Shown: positions 24,152 through 33,486, numbered from the stretch's first letter. The stretch: 64,000 nucleotides of DNA from Subdoligranulum variabile (GCA_004554775.1 SFKI01000006.1:1-64000), one strand, 5' to 3'. Made by a program: numbers and translations. Notes: generated from the letters alone by a model not told the origin.

Positions 24152-25497
24152 AGGAGAACCACACGGATGTAAAAACCGAAGTCATGGCCGGTATCACGAC
24201 CTTTATGACGATGGCCTACATCCTGGCGGTCAACCCCAACATTCTGTCTGCGGCCGGTATGGACGCCGAAGCCGTGCTGATTGCCACCTCGCTGGCGGCG
24301 TTCATTGGTACGATGTGCATGGCGCTGATGGCCAACTACCCGTTCGCGCTGGCCCCCGGCATGGGCCTGAACGCCTACTTTGCCTACACCGTCGTGCTGA
24401 CGATGGGCTACAGCTGGCAGATGGCCCTGCTGGCCGTCTTTGTCGAGGGCATCGTCTTTATCATCCTGTCCCTGACCAATGTGCGTGAGGCCATCTTCAA
24501 CGCCATCCCCATGACGCTGAAATCCGCCGTCAGTGTCGGTATCGGCCTGTTCATCGCGTTCGTCGGCTTGCAGAACGCTAAGCTCATCGTCAACAGCGAT
24601 TCCACCCTGCTGACCTACCAGCATTTTAAGGGCGAGACCTTCCACAGCGTCGGCGTCGGCGCACTGCTGACCCTGATCGGTGTGCTGATCATCGCCGTCA
24701 TGCTCATCAAGCAGGTCAAGGGCGCCATCCTGTACGGCATCCTGATCACCTGGGTGCTGGGCATCGTCTGCGAGCTGGCCGGCATCTACATCCCGGACCC
24801 CGACGCCGGTATGTACTCGGTCATCCCCACCGCGTTCGTCAGCTTCGACTTCAGCGCGCTGGGCAAGACCTTCGGCCAGGTGTTCAACCTCGATTTCTCC
24901 AACTTCAACCTTGTCAACTTCATTGTTGTCATGTTCGCGTTCCTCTTCGTTGACCTGTTCGACACGCTGGGCACCCTGATCGGCGTTGCCTCCAAGGCTG
25001 ACATGCTGGACGAGGACGGCAAGCTGCCCCGCATCAAGGGTGCGCTGATGGCCGACGCCGTCGCCACCAGTGTGGGCGCTGTGCTGGGCACTTCCACCAC
25101 CACCACCTACGTCGAGAGCTCTTCCGGCGTTACCGTGGGCGGCCGCACCGGCCTGACTGCTGCCACCACCGCATTCCTGTTCCTGCTGGCCAGCATCTTC
25201 AGCCCGCTGTTCCTGACCATCCCGTCCTTCGCCACCGCCCCGGCACTGATCGTTGTCGGCTTCTACATGATGGGTGCTGTCGCCAAGATCAACTTTGACG
25301 ATATGACCGATGCCATCCCGGCGTTCCTGACCATCCTGGTCATGCCGCTGGCCTACAGCATTTCCGAGGGCATTGCCATCGGCATCATCTCCTGGACGCT
25401 GATCAACGTCCTGACCGGCAAAGCCAAGGAAAAGAACATCACCCCGCTGATGTACGTCCTGACCGTGCTGTTCATCCTCAAGTATATTTTCCTGTAA
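24130..25497 (+). CDS. adenine/guanine/hypoxanthine permease (AzgA/PbuG type)
   Basis: A 455-residue NCS2-like membrane transporter with 12-14 hydrophobic segments. It starts LFHLKENHTDVKTEVMAG, the AzgA/PbuG opening. It carries TTFMTMAYI in the first helix, ALAPGMGLNAYF, DLFDTLGTLIGV and the substrate-site strand TTTYVESSSGV. It imports purine bases by proton symport. The ATG at 24130 follows CGGAGG. Single gene between its promoter and a strong terminator. Exact base specificity is not certain. Confidence 0.9.
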   Translation: MEKLFHLKENHTDVKTEVMAGITTFMTMAYILAVNPNILSAAGMDAEAVLIATSLAAFIGTMCMALMANYPFALAPGMGLNAYFAYTVVLTMGYSWQMALLAVFVEGIVFIILSLTNVREAIFNAIPMTLKSAVSVGIGLFIAFVGLQNAKLIVNSDSTLLTYQHFKGETFHSVGVGALLTLIGVLIIAVMLIKQVKGAILYGILITWVLGIVCELAGIYIPDPDAGMYSVIPTAFVSFDFSALGKTFGQVFNLDFSNFNLVNFIVVMFAFLFVDLFDTLGTLIGVASKADMLDEDGKLPRIKGALMADAVATSVGAVLGTSTTTTYVESSSGVTVGGRTGLTAATTAFLFLLASIFSPLFLTIPSFATAPALIVVGFYMMGAVAKINFDDMTDAIPAFLTILVMPLAYSISEGIAIGIISWTLINVLTGKAKEKNITPLMYVLTVLFILKYIFL

Positions 25498-25510
25498 GCT
25501 AATAAAGCAA

Positions 25511-25546
25511 AAATCCGCAGCCCGTAAAAAGGCTGCGGATTTTTTG
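25511..25546 (+). terminator. terminator after the purine permease
   Basis: AAATCCGCAGCC pairs with GGCTGCGGATTT around 8 bases, followed by TTTGC. Confidence 0.85.
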
Positions 25547-25620
25547 CATTATACTAAATGGGCGCCCTGCGTTTGGCAGCGCCTTATCTATTTATAAGAT
25601 GCCGCGTCCCAGCGTGAAGG

Positions 25621-26307
25621 TCAATCCGCCACCGCCGGGGCACTCAGCAGCTCCGGGGGCAGCTCGCTCTCGTCCTCATTGGCGAGGGAATCATCGACAT
25701 CGAATGTCGCATGAAAGGCCTTTGCGGCAGCATTCGCCAACAGATCGGGATCGACCAGTTCACTGTCTGCCATGACATACAGCAGCTTATCATCAAAGCT
25801 GACCACGCGGGCCTTATCTGCCTCCACGCAGACCCACTTGCGCATGCTGATGTTTTCCTCCATCGAATCGGCAATCTCGCGGGCATCGGCCTTGTCCCTG
25901 AGCCGCAGCAGCACCAGGCTGTACGCCTGGCTGCCGGTCATCGGTTCACTGATGACAGCCGCATCCACCTTGCCCACATTGTCGGCGGTCAGCCCGGCCA
26001 GGTAGCCGTACCAGGTCTCGTCGGTCAGGTCGATGCCCGTTGTCTCCATGCCCATCAGCTCCACCGGCTGGATCTTATAGATCGCGTCCACCATATCGCT
26101 CAGCTCGGCGTCCGGTGCAGGCTGGGCATTTTCATCGGTTTCGGGGTCTACACCAAATTCGGGGTCGATCTCCATGCCTTCCTCGGGCGTGGTGGCGGGT
26201 GCGTCAATATCCGGGGTGGTGGAGGGGGACGCCTCGGTGGGCTTGTTGCCGCAGGCCGTCAGGGCCAGGGCGGCCAGCAGGGCCGCGGTCAGGGTCAGTT
26301 TTTTCAT
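25621..26307 (-). CDS. lipoprotein (possibly DUF4358-like)
   Basis: A 228-residue lipoprotein. It has a basic start (MKKLT), a hydrophobic core and a lipobox LTAC, then a Ser/Thr/Pro-rich linker and an acidic stretch. The globular part (about 70-215) includes an Asp-rich strand pattern and SMEENISMRKW, which loosely fit DUF4358 lipoproteins of Clostridia. The start at 26307 overlaps the cyclo-ligase stop by ATGA, so it is translationally coupled. Role unknown; exposed on the outer face of the membrane. Confidence 0.65.
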   Translation of the reverse strand: MKKLTLTAALLAALALTACGNKPTEASPSTTPDIDAPATTPEEGMEIDPEFGVDPETDENAQPAPDAELSDMVDAIYKIQPVELMGMETTGIDLTDETWYGYLAGLTADNVGKVDAAVISEPMTGSQAYSLVLLRLRDKADAREIADSMEENISMRKWVCVEADKARVVSFDDKLLYVMADSELVDPDLLANAAAKAFHATFDVDDSLANEDESELPPELLSAPAVAD

Positions 26308-26861
26308 AACAGGGTTCCTTTCTCTGTTAAAATTTCTTGGCGGGCAAAGCGGACGTCCCAGCCCTCGCAGGGCAGGTCGTCCAGCAGCGCGGCCGTGGGG
26401 CAAACCAACAGCCGCCTGCCCTTATAATGTGCAAGGAAGCGGTCATAATACCCGCCACCACGCCCCAGGCGCACGCCGTCCGGGCTGGCCGCCAGACAGG
26501 GGATCAGTGCCAGCGCGCCGCCATCCAGTGCTGCCGTATCAAACGCGGGCAGGTTGGCGGGCGCTTCCAGAATGCCGTACGCGCCCGGCCGCAGCTGCGA
26601 AAGCGAGGAGATCTCCACCCAGTCCATCTCGGTGCGGCTCAACACGCGGGGCAGCAGCAGGCGCTTGCCATCGGCCAGTGTCTGCTGTAAAATTTCTGCG
26701 GTGTCCGGCTCGTCCGGCATGCTGGCAAAGGCCAGCACGGTATCGGCGCTGCACCAGGCGGGCAGAGTAAACAGCACCCCGGCCATCGCGTGCCCTACGG
26801 TATGCAGGTCCACGGCGGCGCGGCGGCTTTTGGCGAGCTTGCGGGCTTCGGTTTTGGTCAT
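26304..26861 (-). CDS. 5-formyltetrahydrofolate cyclo-ligase
   Basis: A 185-residue MTHFS-family enzyme converting 5-formyl-THF to 5,10-methenyl-THF with ATP. The N-terminal MTKTEARKLAKSRR is the basic ATP-side helix. The signature LGRGGGYYDRFL near residue 140 is diagnostic, and PCLAASPDGVRLG precedes it. The start at 26861 follows AAGGAGG; a 12-codon upstream extension is unsupported. Upstream gene of the lipoprotein pair. Confidence 0.9.
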   Translation of the reverse strand: MTKTEARKLAKSRRAAVDLHTVGHAMAGVLFTLPAWCSADTVLAFASMPDEPDTAEILQQTLADGKRLLLPRVLSRTEMDWVEISSLSQLRPGAYGILEAPANLPAFDTAALDGGALALIPCLAASPDGVRLGRGGGYYDRFLAHYKGRRLLVCPTAALLDDLPCEGWDVRFARQEILTEKGTLL

Positions 26862-26977
26862 GGCTACGGCCTCCTTTTTCCCATCATTGTACCACATCCG
26901 CTTCTACCCTTACAAGACGGTAAAACGCGTACGATGTTACACCTTGCGCAAAATTTGTTTAAAATACGCCTGCCATC

Positions 26978-27006
26978 TTGCCGGGCGGGACAAACTGGAG
27001 TATAAT
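26978..27006 (+). promoter_or_regulatory. promoter of the surface-polysaccharide operon
   Basis: TTGCCG (26978-26983), 17 bases, TATAAT (27001-27006), about 75 bases before the rfbC start. Confidence 0.65.
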
Positions 27007-27079
27007 ATATACTGTATCGCTATGTGCATACTATAATAAAATAAGATATAGGCAACTGTTGAAAAGGAGAATAAAGGAC

Positions 27080-27646
27080 ATGGGTAAGTTTAATTTTGTC
27101 AAGACTGACATCCCCGGCGTGCAGATCATCGAGCCGACCGTTTTTGGTGACGACCGCGGCTACTTTATGGAGACCTACCAGATCGACGATTTCGCCGCCG
27201 CAGGCATCAACAAGCCTTTCGTGCAGGACAACCAGAGCCGCTCCACCAAGGGCGTGCTGCGCGGCCTGCATTTCCAGACCAACCACACCCAGGGCAAGCT
27301 CGTGCGCGTCACGATGGGCGAGGTGTTCGACGTCGCCGTCGACTGCCGCCCCAACAGCAAGACCTTCGGCAAGTGGGTAGGCGTGACCCTGTCCGCCGAA
27401 AACAAGAAGATGCTCTGGATCCCCGAGGGCTTTGCCCACGGCTTCCTCGTGCTGTCTGACGTGGCCGAGTTCTGCTATAAGTGCACCGACGTCTACGACC
27501 CGACTGCCGAGGGCGGCATCCCCTACGACGACGCCACCGTCAACGTCCAGTGGCCGGACTGCGGCTGCGAGCACAAGACCAGCGCCAAGGATAAAAAGCA
27601 CACCCCCTTTGCCGACCAGAAGTTCGAGTATTTTGAAAAATATTGA
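27080..27646 (+). CDS. rfbC: dTDP-4-dehydrorhamnose 3,5-epimerase
   Basis: A 188-residue RmlC cupin enzyme that epimerises dTDP-4-keto-6-deoxyglucose on the way to dTDP-rhamnose. Diagnostic features are GDDRGYFMETY, the active-site histidine in RGLHFQ, and WIPEGFAHGFLVLS. The start at 27080 follows AAGGAG. It leads an operon with an ABC polysaccharide exporter and two glycosyltransferases. RmlA, RmlB and RmlD are not in the window, so the rest of the sugar pathway is encoded elsewhere. Confidence 0.93.
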   Translation: MGKFNFVKTDIPGVQIIEPTVFGDDRGYFMETYQIDDFAAAGINKPFVQDNQSRSTKGVLRGLHFQTNHTQGKLVRVTMGEVFDVAVDCRPNSKTFGKWVGVTLSAENKKMLWIPEGFAHGFLVLSDVAEFCYKCTDVYDPTAEGGIPYDDATVNVQWPDCGCEHKTSAKDKKHTPFADQKFEYFEKY

Positions 27647-27655
27647 GGATAAGCC

Positions 27656-28453
27656 GTGCAAAACCTGAAAAACACCTTTGCAGGGTTCTGGAAGTACCGC
27701 TACCTGCTGCAAAACCTGATCACCCGCGATTTTAAGCTGAAATACCGCCGCAGCGTGCTGGGCGTCGCCTGGAGCGTGCTGAACCCCCTGCTGACCTGCC
27801 TGGTCATGTGGGCTGTGTTCGGGGCGCTGTTCAACCAGAAGGGGCAGGGCATCGAGGATTTCCCGCTCTTCCTCATCATCGGCCAGCTGATGTTCAACTT
27901 CTTCCGCGAGAGCACGACCATGGCCATGGAAAGCGTGCTGAAAAACGGCCCGCTGCTGCGCAAAGTGTATATTCCTAAGTACATTTTCCCGCTGGAAAAA
28001 TGCTGCTTTGCGCTGGTCAACTTCTTCTTCAGCCTGGTGGCGCTGTTTATTGTGGCGCTGCTGACCTGGTCGCATATCTCGCTGAATACCGTTCTGCTGG
28101 CCATCTATCCCATCGTCATGCTGTTTGCGTTCAGCCTGGGCGTGGGGCTGATCTTGTCCACGATGTACGTCTTTGTGCGCGATATCATGCACATTTGGGA
28201 AGTGTTCTGCACGCTGCTGGTCTACGGCAGTGCCATCTTCTACGACCCGCGCCAGATGGAAAGCTGGATGCAGTACATTATCAACCTCAACCCCATCTAC
28301 TGGTACATTACTTCGGTGCGTTCCTGCGTGATGTGGGGCGAGGGGCTTACCCCCAACATGGTGCTGATCCCGTTCCTCTGCGCCGCCCTCAGCCTGGGGC
28401 TGGGTGTCTACGTCTTTAAAAAGAATCAGGACAAATTTGTCCTGTACATGTAA
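27656..28453 (+). CDS. polysaccharide ABC exporter, permease (Wzm/TagG type)
   Basis: A 265-residue ABC-2 type permease with six predicted membrane helices. The N-terminal FKLKYRRSVLGVAWSVLNP is the conserved amphipathic entry of Wzm/TagG/RfbA permeases. It exports undecaprenyl-linked glycan with the ATPase encoded next. The start is GTG at 27656 after GAGG, 9 bases after rfbC. Its partner begins 12 bases downstream. Confidence 0.9.
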   Translation: MQNLKNTFAGFWKYRYLLQNLITRDFKLKYRRSVLGVAWSVLNPLLTCLVMWAVFGALFNQKGQGIEDFPLFLIIGQLMFNFFRESTTMAMESVLKNGPLLRKVYIPKYIFPLEKCCFALVNFFFSLVALFIVALLTWSHISLNTVLLAIYPIVMLFAFSLGVGLILSTMYVFVRDIMHIWEVFCTLLVYGSAIFYDPRQMESWMQYIINLNPIYWYITSVRSCVMWGEGLTPNMVLIPFLCAALSLGLGVYVFKKNQDKFVLYM

Positions 28454-28465
28454 GGGGGCAGCGCT

Positions 28466-29242
28466 ATGGCAGAGCAGAAACCGATTATTTCCATCGACCA
28501 TGTGTCGATGCGCTTCAACCTTGCCAAAGAAAAGCACGAAAGCCTGAAAGAGTATTTTGTGGCGCTGCTGCACGGCGGCATCCGGTTTGACGAGTTTTTC
28601 GCGCTCGATGATGTCAGCTTTGACATCATGCCCGGCGATTTTTACGGCCTCATTGGCTTGAACGGCAGCGGCAAATCCACCTTGCTCAAGGTCATTTCCG
28701 GCGTGTATAAGGCCAGCGCGGGCAAGGTCACGGTCAACGGCACCATCGCGCCGCTGATCGAGCTGGGTGCGGGCTTTGATATGGACCTGACCGCGCGCGA
28801 GAACATCTACCTTAACGGCACGGTGCTTGGCTATACGCCGAAGTATATCGACTCAAAATTCAATGACATTGTAGAGTTCAGCGAATTGCAGGAATTTCTC
28901 GACGTGCCGCTGAAAAACTACTCCTCCGGCATGGTGGCCCGCCTGGCCTTTGCGGTGGCGACGATGACCAAGCCTGATATTCTGATTGCGGATGAGATCT
29001 TGTCGGTCGGCGATTTCCTCTTCCAAGAAAAGTGCGAAAAGCGCATGGCCGAGCTGCTTTCCGGCGGCACGACGGTCATCCTGGTCAGCCATTCGATCGA
29101 CCAGATCGAGCGCATGTGCAATAAGGTCGCCTGGCTCGACCACGGCCACCTGCGCCGCTTGGGCCCCACCGCCGAGATCACGGCCGAGTACCGCAAGTTT
29201 GAGAAAAAAGACGCCATGCCGGCCAAAATCACCGAGGAATAA
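28466..29242 (+). CDS. polysaccharide ABC exporter, ATPase (Wzt/TagH type)
   Basis: A 258-residue ATP-binding subunit. Walker A GLNGSGKST is near residue 66, the signature is YSSGMVARLAFA, Walker B is ILIADEILSVGD, and VILVSHSID contains the switch histidine. It lacks the long C-terminal carbohydrate-binding domain of some Wzt proteins, so export is probably not tied to a chain-end tag. It ends 2 bases before the first glycosyltransferase start. Confidence 0.9.
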   Translation: MAEQKPIISIDHVSMRFNLAKEKHESLKEYFVALLHGGIRFDEFFALDDVSFDIMPGDFYGLIGLNGSGKSTLLKVISGVYKASAGKVTVNGTIAPLIELGAGFDMDLTARENIYLNGTVLGYTPKYIDSKFNDIVEFSELQEFLDVPLKNYSSGMVARLAFAVATMTKPDILIADEILSVGDFLFQEKCEKRMAELLSGGTTVILVSHSIDQIERMCNKVAWLDHGHLRRLGPTAEITAEYRKFEKKDAMPAKITEE

Positions 29243-29244
29243 CG

Positions 29245-31107
29245 ATGAGCGAGAAACCGAACAACGAGCGCCCCGCCGATTTGGCCGTACAGGACAGCGT
29301 GGGCGGCATGGCCAAACGCCTGCTGAACCCCGCCCACCTGCGCGATCTGGCCAAACGGGGGGCCGCCACCCTGCACGAGCAGGGGGCCGAGCAGCTTTGG
29401 CGCGACGTGAAATTCCGTGTCGGGCTGGCGCTGCACCATGACGATTGGCGTCACCGCGCGGATATCCCGCTGCGGCGCGAGCTGAAAGCCCAGCGCGCGG
29501 CCAATTTGCAGGGGCCGAAGATCAGCATCATCGTGCCGCTCTATAACACACCTGCGAAGTTTTTTGACGAAATGCTGCGCAGCGTGACCCGCCAGACCTA
29601 CCAAAACTGGGAGCTGGTGCTCGTCGATGCAAGCGACCCGGACAAGCGCCTGGAAGGCCGCCTGCCCAAAAGCGTGCCCGGCACCATCGTGTATGAGCCC
29701 ATCGAAAACGGCGGCATCGCGGCCAACACCACGCGCGGGTTTGAGCTGGCCCACGGCGACTACATCGCCCTGCTCGACCATGACGACGTGCTGTATCGGA
29801 ACGCTCTGTTTGAAGTTGTGCAGACCATACAAAACACCGGCGCGGATTTTGTCTATAGTGATGAAATCGTCCTCTCGGCGGATTTGAAAGAGTTGGGCGG
29901 CTACCACTTTAAGCCCGATTTTGCGCCCGATTACCTGCGCGGGGTGAACTTTATCACCCATCTGGCGGTGTTCAGCCGCCCGCTGCTGGACGCTGCCGGT
30001 GCATACGAATCGAAAGAATTTGACGGTGCACAGGACCATGATCTGATTTTGCGCCTGACGGAAAAAGCACAGCGTATCGAGCATATCAAAAAGGTGCTTT
30101 ATATCTGGCGCGGTCACGCCGGGTCCACCGCTGCGGGCATGGAGGCCAAGCCCTACGCCATCGCAGCCGGGGAGCGCGCCATCGACGCGCAGCTGCAGCG
30201 CCTTGGCCTGCCCGGCCGCGCCATGTCCGTGCCCGACGCGCCGGGGGCGTTCCAGGTGCGGTACGAGCTGACGGGCAATCCGCTCATCAGTGTGCTGATC
30301 CCCAACAAGGACCACACCGATGACCTCGACCGCTGCCTGACGAGCCTGTACAAAAACGCCGGGTATGACAATTTTGAGGTCATCGTCATTGAGAACAACT
30401 CGACAGACCCCGCTACCGAGGCCTATTATCAGACGATCCCCGGTCGCTTTGCGCGCTGCAGGGTGGTGCGGTACAAGGGCGCGTTCAACTTCTCGGCCAT
30501 CAACAATTTTGGCGCGCAGTTTGCCGACGGCGAGCATCTGCTGCTGCTGAATAACGATATTGAGGTGCTCTCGCACGACTTTTTGCGGGAGCTGCTCAGC
30601 TACAGCCAGCGCCCCGACGTGGGCGCGGTGGGCGCGAAGCTCTACTACCCCGATGATACCATCCAACACGCGGGCGTGCTGATGGGCATTAACGGCAGCG
30701 CCGGGCACAGCCACAAAAGCTACCCCCGCACTGCGGTGGGTGATATGTACCGCCTTGTGACCACACAGGACTACATGGCCGTTACGGGTGCCTGCTTGAT
30801 GACGAAAACAGCGCTGTACCGTGCAAACGGAGGTCTGGACGAAGAAAAGTTCGCCGTTGCCTACAACGATGTGGACTATTGTTTAAAGCTGTGGCAGCGC
30901 GGCCTGCTCAATGTCTACACCCCGCGCGCCGAGGCCTACCACTACGAAAGCAAGAGCCGCGGTCTGGATACCTTAAGCGAAAACGCCAAGCGCTACGAGC
31001 GCGAGAAAGCCAATTTCTACGCCAAATATCAGCAGTATATCGACAATTACGACCCCTATTACAACCCGCATTTCAACAATCTGTTTGAAAATTTCGGCCT
31101 AAAATGA
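29245..31107 (+). CDS. two-domain GT2 glycosyltransferase (first paralogue)
   Basis: A 620-residue protein with two family 2 glycosyltransferase domains. The first (about 90-330) opens ISIIVPLYNTP with the nucleotide-sugar motif LLDHDD. The second (about 345-590) opens SVLIPNKDHTDDL with LLNNDIEV. Such tandem GT2 proteins extend rhamnose-rich or similar chains on the cytoplasmic face before export. It is clearly paralogous to the gene at 31648, from which it is separated only by a RAYT gene, indicating a tandem duplication. Confidence 0.88.
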   Translation: MSEKPNNERPADLAVQDSVGGMAKRLLNPAHLRDLAKRGAATLHEQGAEQLWRDVKFRVGLALHHDDWRHRADIPLRRELKAQRAANLQGPKISIIVPLYNTPAKFFDEMLRSVTRQTYQNWELVLVDASDPDKRLEGRLPKSVPGTIVYEPIENGGIAANTTRGFELAHGDYIALLDHDDVLYRNALFEVVQTIQNTGADFVYSDEIVLSADLKELGGYHFKPDFAPDYLRGVNFITHLAVFSRPLLDAAGAYESKEFDGAQDHDLILRLTEKAQRIEHIKKVLYIWRGHAGSTAAGMEAKPYAIAAGERAIDAQLQRLGLPGRAMSVPDAPGAFQVRYELTGNPLISVLIPNKDHTDDLDRCLTSLYKNAGYDNFEVIVIENNSTDPATEAYYQTIPGRFARCRVVRYKGAFNFSAINNFGAQFADGEHLLLLNNDIEVLSHDFLRELLSYSQRPDVGAVGAKLYYPDDTIQHAGVLMGINGSAGHSHKSYPRTAVGDMYRLVTTQDYMAVTGACLMTKTALYRANGGLDEEKFAVAYNDVDYCLKLWQRGLLNVYTPRAEAYHYESKSRGLDTLSENAKRYEREKANFYAKYQQYIDNYDPYYNPHFNNLFENFGLK

Positions 31108-31117
31108 TGTAAGCGCC

Positions 31118-31651
31118 ATGGAAACAGAATTGCCGAAGCGAAAGTCATGCCGTATACCGGGGTATGATTATAGTCAAAATGGAGCCTATTTTATTACCAT
31201 TTGCACCCATCAAAAAAGGTTGTTGTTTGGCAATCTATCGCAAGAGGCCGTAGGGGCGGATTCCATATCCGCCCGTATGGTGCGCCGCGTATTTGCCGAG
31301 GTAATCGACCGTTATCCGGCGGTATCATGCCCGTATTCGGTCGTGATGCCCAATCATTTCCACGCATTGGTCGTGATTGCACGGGCGGATATAGAATCCG
31401 CCCCTACGGTTGTTGAAATCGTACAGGCGTTTAAACGATACAGTACGATCGAATACATCCATTTGGTAAAACAGGGCGCAGCGGAGCCATTTGAAAAGTA
31501 TGTCTGGCAACGGTCTTTCCACGACCATATTGTGCGTACCGAAGATGATTTCCGCATGATTGCAGAATATATCCAGAACAATCCGCGCCGCTGGGAAGAG
31601 GACTGCTTCCACCCCACGAAAAATCCCCCTACAAAGGAGCCACCACCATGA
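31118..31651 (+). CDS. REP-associated tyrosine transposase (RAYT, Y1_Tnp)
   Basis: A 177-residue HUH/Y1 transposase of the IS200-like RAYT group, which nicks and rejoins single-stranded DNA at palindromic REP hairpins. The metal-binding HUH pair is His80 and His82 in VMPNHFHAL. The nucleophile is Tyr151 in AEYIQNNP. FITICTHQ and WQRSFHDHI are further family marks. The gene contains two in-frame copies of the window's REP unit (31250-31277 coding VGADSISAR, and 31380-31407, inverted, coding RADIESAPT). Its stop overlaps the next start (ATGA). All catalytic residues are present, so it may be active. Confidence 0.9.
   Translation: METELPKRKSCRIPGYDYSQNGAYFITICTHQKRLLFGNLSQEAVGADSISARMVRRVFAEVIDRYPAVSCPYSVVMPNHFHALVVIARADIESAPTVVEIVQAFKRYSTIEYIHLVKQGAAEPFEKYVWQRSFHDHIVRTEDDFRMIAEYIQNNPRRWEEDCFHPTKNPPTKEPPP
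31250..31277. repeat. REP unit 4a inside the RAYT gene
   Basis: GTAGGGGCGGATTCCAT.. unit of the GGAT/ATCC type, read in frame as about residues 45-54 of the transposase, between the LFG strand and the next helix. Confidence 0.85.
31380..31407. repeat. REP unit 4b inside the RAYT gene, inverted
   Basis: The reverse complement type unit (CACGGGCGGATATAG..), read in frame as about residues 88-97, directly after the HUH strand. With unit 4a it forms an inverted pair 102 bases apart. Confidence 0.85.
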
Positions 31652-33486
31652 GCCTGGAAACGAAACGCATCAAGGAACTGTTCGGCTATGCGCGGACCCT
31701 GACGAAAGAGCAGGGCGTCGGCGTGATGGCGGCCCGGGCGGCGGGGTTCTTCAAACGGCGGTTCTTCGGCAAAAAGGCGCGTTATCTGCCCGCCAAGCAA
31801 ACGCTGGACGCCCAGCGTGCGGACGCCGAACAAAACGCCAAAAATTGGCCTGTTATCAGCATTTTAACGCCGCTGTACAACACGCCGCCGACATATTTGC
31901 AGCAGTTTCTGGACAGCGTGCAGACCCAGACGGCCCCCAACTGGCAGCTGGTGCTGGTGGATGCCAGCGACGCGGACCACACGGACGTCGAACACACCGT
32001 GCAGGCCCGCGCGGCGTCCGACCCGCGCATCGTCTACCGTAAGATCGAGAACAAAGGCATTGCCGCCAACACCAATGAGGCCGCCAAGCTGGCCACCGGC
32101 ACCTACCTGGCTCTGGCCGACCACGATGACATGCTGGCCCCGCACGCCGTCTACTGCATGAGCAAGCAGCTGGCCGCGGCCGGCGCAGACTTCGCCTACA
32201 GCGATGAAGCCCTGTTTGAAAAAACGCCCGAGCACCCGCGTGTGGGGCACTTCAAGCCCGACTACGCGCCCGAATACCTGATGGCCGTCAACTATATCTG
32301 CCATTTGGCCGTGTTCAAAAAAGAACTGTTCGATACCGTGGGCGGTGAGCGGGCAGAATGCGACGGCGCACAGGATCACGATCTTTTCCTGCGCATTATC
32401 GACGAAATGCAGCGCCGCGACCCTGCCGCTAAACCGCTGCACATCCCGCAGGTGCTATATTACTGGCGCGTGCATGCGGCGTCCACCAGCGGCGGCATCG
32501 GGGCCAAGCCTTATGTCGAAGCCGCCGCCCGCAAGGCCGTGGCTGACCATCTGGCCGCGACGGGCCGCCATGGCACCGTGGAGCCGGGCAAGTTCCCGGG
32601 CACCTGCCATGTGGTGTGGGATCTGCCCGAGCCGGAACCGCTGGTCTCCATTTTGATCCCCAACAAGGACCACACCGACGACCTTGAAAAATGCCTGCAC
32701 AGCCTCTACGCCAAAACGACCTACGAAAATTTCGAGGTCATCGTCATCGAGAACAACTCGACCGACCCCGCCACCTTTGCCTACTATAAGCGCATCCCCG
32801 AGCGGTACGATAACGCCCGCGTGGTGCCGTACAAGGGCGGGTTCAACTTCAGCCGCATCAACAATTTTGGGCGTAAGTACGCGAACGGCAAGTATCTGCT
32901 GCTGCTGAACAATGACATCGAGGTCATAGGCGGCGACTGGCTGACCCAGATGGTAGGGGAGTGCGCACAGCCCGGCGTGGGCATCTGCGGCGCCATGCTC
33001 TACTACCCCGACGACACCATCCAGCACGCGGGCATCATCACCGGCCTGGGCGGCTACGCGGGGCACAGCCACAAATACCACAAGCGCGGCGGCAGCGGGT
33101 ATATGTTCCGCCTGGCCACCGTGCAGGATTTCTCGGCCGTCACGGCTGCCTGCCTGCTGGTGCGTACCGGCGTGTACGACAGTGTCCACGGCCTGGACGA
33201 AGAGTTCACCGTGGCTTACAACGATGTGGATTTCTGCCTGCGGGTGCGCGATGCAGGTTGGCGCATCGTCTGGACGCCGTACGCCGAGCTCTACCACCAC
33301 GAGAGCAAGTCACGCGGCTCGGACGAGAACGACCCTGCCAAAAAAGCGCGCTTTGACGCCGAACACGACCGCCTGTACGCGGTGCATGGCAGGGAGAACA
33401 TCCTGCACGACCCGTACTACAGCCCGTCCCTCTCGCTTGACTATGAGGATTTCCGCGAGAGCGGCGACTTGCGCCACTTAAAATGA
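31648..33486 (+). CDS. two-domain GT2 glycosyltransferase (second paralogue)
   Basis: A 612-residue tandem GT2 protein, paralogue of the 29245 gene. Domain one (about 70-320) opens ISILTPLYNTPP with LADHDD. Domain two (about 335-580) opens SILIPNKDHTDDL with LLNNDIEV. Start at 31648 after AAAGGAG, overlapping the RAYT stop by ATGA. It is the last gene of the polysaccharide operon, followed by a terminator. Donor and acceptor sugars cannot be read from sequence; rhamnose is plausible given rfbC. Confidence 0.88.
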   Translation: MSLETKRIKELFGYARTLTKEQGVGVMAARAAGFFKRRFFGKKARYLPAKQTLDAQRADAEQNAKNWPVISILTPLYNTPPTYLQQFLDSVQTQTAPNWQLVLVDASDADHTDVEHTVQARAASDPRIVYRKIENKGIAANTNEAAKLATGTYLALADHDDMLAPHAVYCMSKQLAAAGADFAYSDEALFEKTPEHPRVGHFKPDYAPEYLMAVNYICHLAVFKKELFDTVGGERAECDGAQDHDLFLRIIDEMQRRDPAAKPLHIPQVLYYWRVHAASTSGGIGAKPYVEAAARKAVADHLAATGRHGTVEPGKFPGTCHVVWDLPEPEPLVSILIPNKDHTDDLEKCLHSLYAKTTYENFEVIVIENNSTDPATFAYYKRIPERYDNARVVPYKGGFNFSRINNFGRKYANGKYLLLLNNDIEVIGGDWLTQMVGECAQPGVGICGAMLYYPDDTIQHAGIITGLGGYAGHSHKYHKRGGSGYMFRLATVQDFSAVTAACLLVRTGVYDSVHGLDEEFTVAYNDVDFCLRVRDAGWRIVWTPYAELYHHESKSRGSDENDPAKKARFDAEHDRLYAVHGRENILHDPYYSPSLSLDYEDFRESGDLRHLK

